Shown: piece by piece, positions 51,178 through 52,489 of the stretch | How the letters are laid out: each line of letters opens with the position of its first letter | Numbering within the stretch: the first letter of the stretch is position 1 | The notes under the pieces: model-generated | What the model was told of the DNA's origin: nothing | Databases searched by the model: none | Seen by the model: the letters and a program-made list of their open reading frames with translations, nothing else | Made by a program: the position numbers and the translations under genes | Assembly (NCBI GenBank): GCA_020353515.1 | Contig: CP070695.1 | Span: forward strand, 3,108,943-3,161,431 | Length of the DNA stretch: 52,489 bases | Direction of reading: 5' to 3' | Source: Candidatus Heimdallarchaeota archaeon | Lineage (GTDB): Archaea; Asgardarchaeota; Heimdallarchaeia; Hodarchaeales; Hodarchaeaceae

Positions 51178-52059
51178 ATGTTATTCTACCAGATAATTGG
51201 TGATCAATACCTTTCCAGTATTATTGATGGTATTTTTTTCTCCATTTTTGCTTTTATTGTTGGAATAATCTCCTCATCCTTAGGTGTTGGAGGGGGGTTT
51301 ATTACAACCCCCTCATTGATTTTACTCGGAATTAATGAAAGTTATGCTATCGGAACAGTCCTTTTTATGATCATTTTTACAGCAATATCGTCAACAATTG
51401 CGTATGCACGACAACCACAAAAAATAGAGTATCGTACAGGTCTTTTAATTGCTGGTCCAACAGTCATAGGAGCAGTGTCAGGCAGTTTGACCAGCTCATA
51501 TTTAGCTACTGAAGCTCCTGTTATTTTTCGAATCATTTTTGCAATCTGTTTGTTTCCAATAGCAATCAAAATGCTATTCTTTCCGAAAGAGAAGAAAGAA
51601 ACAATAGAGGCTGATGATGAGATCGAGCACGATGAAATTTTTATTTTAGGATTTGAGCGCCGAGAAATTTATAGTGCTGTGTTAGGATTAGTTGTAGGAT
51701 TTACTTCTGGTTTGTTAGGGATTGGAGGGGGAGTTGTGATGGTGCCTATCTTAGTTCACGTTGGTAAGTTAAGCATGCATAAGTCCGTTGCCACATCAGT
51801 TTTCATTATGATTGCTACAAGCATTGCTGGAGCGGTTGTGAAAATTTCAATGGGCCAAATTTATCCTGATTTAGCATTATTTTTGGTACTAGGAATAATT
51901 TTAGGAGCCCAATTTGGACCTAGATTGAACCAAAGGATAAATACTAAACGTCTTCAGCAAATTTTTGGATTTGTGATGATAATTGCTCTATTTTCAATTG
52001 CAATTGGGCAGGATCAAATTCTTGCTCTCATTCGAGGAATAATTGAGATTTTTTTCTAA
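51178..52059 (+). CDS. TauE/SafE-family permease
   Basis: A 293-residue membrane protein with about eight helices and the two-fold repeat of the family. Each half carries the glycine-rich motif: SSLGVGGGFITTPSLILLGI near residue 40 and SGLLGIGGGVVMVPILVHVG near 185. A charged cytosolic loop (about residues 137-160, with EKKETIEADDEIEHDE) separates the halves. TauE/SafE proteins move sulfur- or carbon-containing anions (sulfite, sulfoacetate, sulfolactate) across the membrane; the exact substrate is unknown. It is a single gene, divergent from the CoA operon, with no sulfur enzyme beside it to narrow the substrate. Confidence 0.88.
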   Translation: MLFYQIIGDQYLSSIIDGIFFSIFAFIVGIISSSLGVGGGFITTPSLILLGINESYAIGTVLFMIIFTAISSTIAYARQPQKIEYRTGLLIAGPTVIGAVSGSLTSSYLATEAPVIFRIIFAICLFPIAIKMLFFPKEKKETIEADDEIEHDEIFILGFERREIYSAVLGLVVGFTSGLLGIGGGVVMVPILVHVGKLSMHKSVATSVFIMIATSIAGAVVKISMGQIYPDLALFLVLGIILGAQFGPRLNQRINTKRLQQIFGFVMIIALFSIAIGQDQILALIRGIIEIFF

Positions 52060-52489
52060 TCATACAAATTGTCTTTTTTGAGAGAACAAAAGAAATTAAG
52101 TTATTAATTTTTTAATAGATTAATTGTTTATTATTTCTTGAATTAATTAGCTGGCGATATACCATGAATAATCGAATTGTTTTGCAGAATGTTCGCCCGA
52201 TTTTGAGATTAATATGATATGCTACAACTTTTCCACCTTTTTTTCTATTCAAATTTTATATCCGAGTCTTAACTCGATGATCAATCTCAAAAAGTTTTTT
52301 TTCTTTATTGATATTTTCCTGGCATTATTTTAGAGAAATTATTTCGAAGTGGATACAAAGTCATTATAAAATATTTAATATCTATTTATATTAACATCAG
52401 ATTATAATCACGCGTTTTTATTTTTTTTGATCTACTGTTTTTCTCATCTTGTGTTTTTAAAACCAACTCTGCAGATGTTAATAAAAGGA
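52060..52489. other. gene-free AT-rich right end
   Basis: No open frame, tRNA or repeat is seen in these 430 bases. A 5-bp hairpin CGAGT/ACTCG (52263-52276) followed by eight T (52295-52302) could terminate plus-strand transcripts. TTATAAAATA at 52364-52373 is a TATA candidate for a gene beyond the right edge. Confidence 0.4.

Overview
This 52.5 kb, AT-rich, gene-dense window carries archaeal core genes next to eukaryote-like signalling domains. Archaeal markers are the pantoate kinase / phosphopantothenate synthetase route to CoA, an isopentenyl phosphate kinase, an HTH_10 (bacterio-opsin activator type) regulator, a TtuA/Ncs6-like tRNA thiolase and TTG/GTG starts behind Shine-Dalgarno sites. 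Eukaryote-like features are a Rab-type small GTPase, a longin plus roadblock protein, longin-like tails on two MFS carriers and UFL1-like tandem winged helices. Together they point to an Asgard archaeon, perhaps of the Heimdallarchaeia; the lineage is inferred, not shown. I see no rRNA, tRNA, CRISPR array, transposase or integrase.

Left part (1-8.7 kb, all minus): the 5' part of a secreted protein, a heterodimeric ABC exporter with one degenerate ATP site, a metallophosphoesterase, a ZIP metal transporter, an MscS channel, and a zinc-ribbon membrane protein with a repetitive DUF4097-like region. From 8.8 to 16.5 kb: a Nudix protein converging on an HTH_10 regulator, two convergent DMT permeases, then a minus-strand run (BtpA-like, GNAT, ferredoxin-radical SAM fusion, ZIP, DMT), and a small beta-grasp (MoaD/ThiS-like) protein.

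Middle (16.5-32.8 kb): an 11 kb gene for a 3660-residue surface protein with three DUF2341+LamG modules, about 17 Ig-like repeats, one membrane anchor and a ~200-residue cytosolic tail. Its upstream region holds a candidate C/D-box-like RNA or operator, followed by the tRNA thiolase, a TPR protein, a class V aminotransferase-fold enzyme and a membrane-bound hexapeptide acyltransferase-like protein.

Right part (32.8-52.5 kb): a UbiA prenyltransferase; two tandem MFS carriers with the same C-terminal longin-like domain; an isopentenyl phosphate kinase fused to an RNase Z-like metallo-beta-lactamase domain; a winged-helix protein; the GTPase + longin/roadblock pair; GNAT; M42 peptidase; HEAT + winged-helix protein; ERCC4 nuclease; a minus-strand CoA operon (coaBC-panE-pantoate kinase-phosphopantothenate synthetase-panB); and a TauE/SafE permease.

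The most interesting theme is membrane proteins with cytosolic longin-like domains (both MFS carriers and possibly the giant surface protein) within 24 kb of a Rab-like GTPase and its longin/roadblock partner. This suggests a GTPase-linked membrane signalling or transport system. The functional link is inference.
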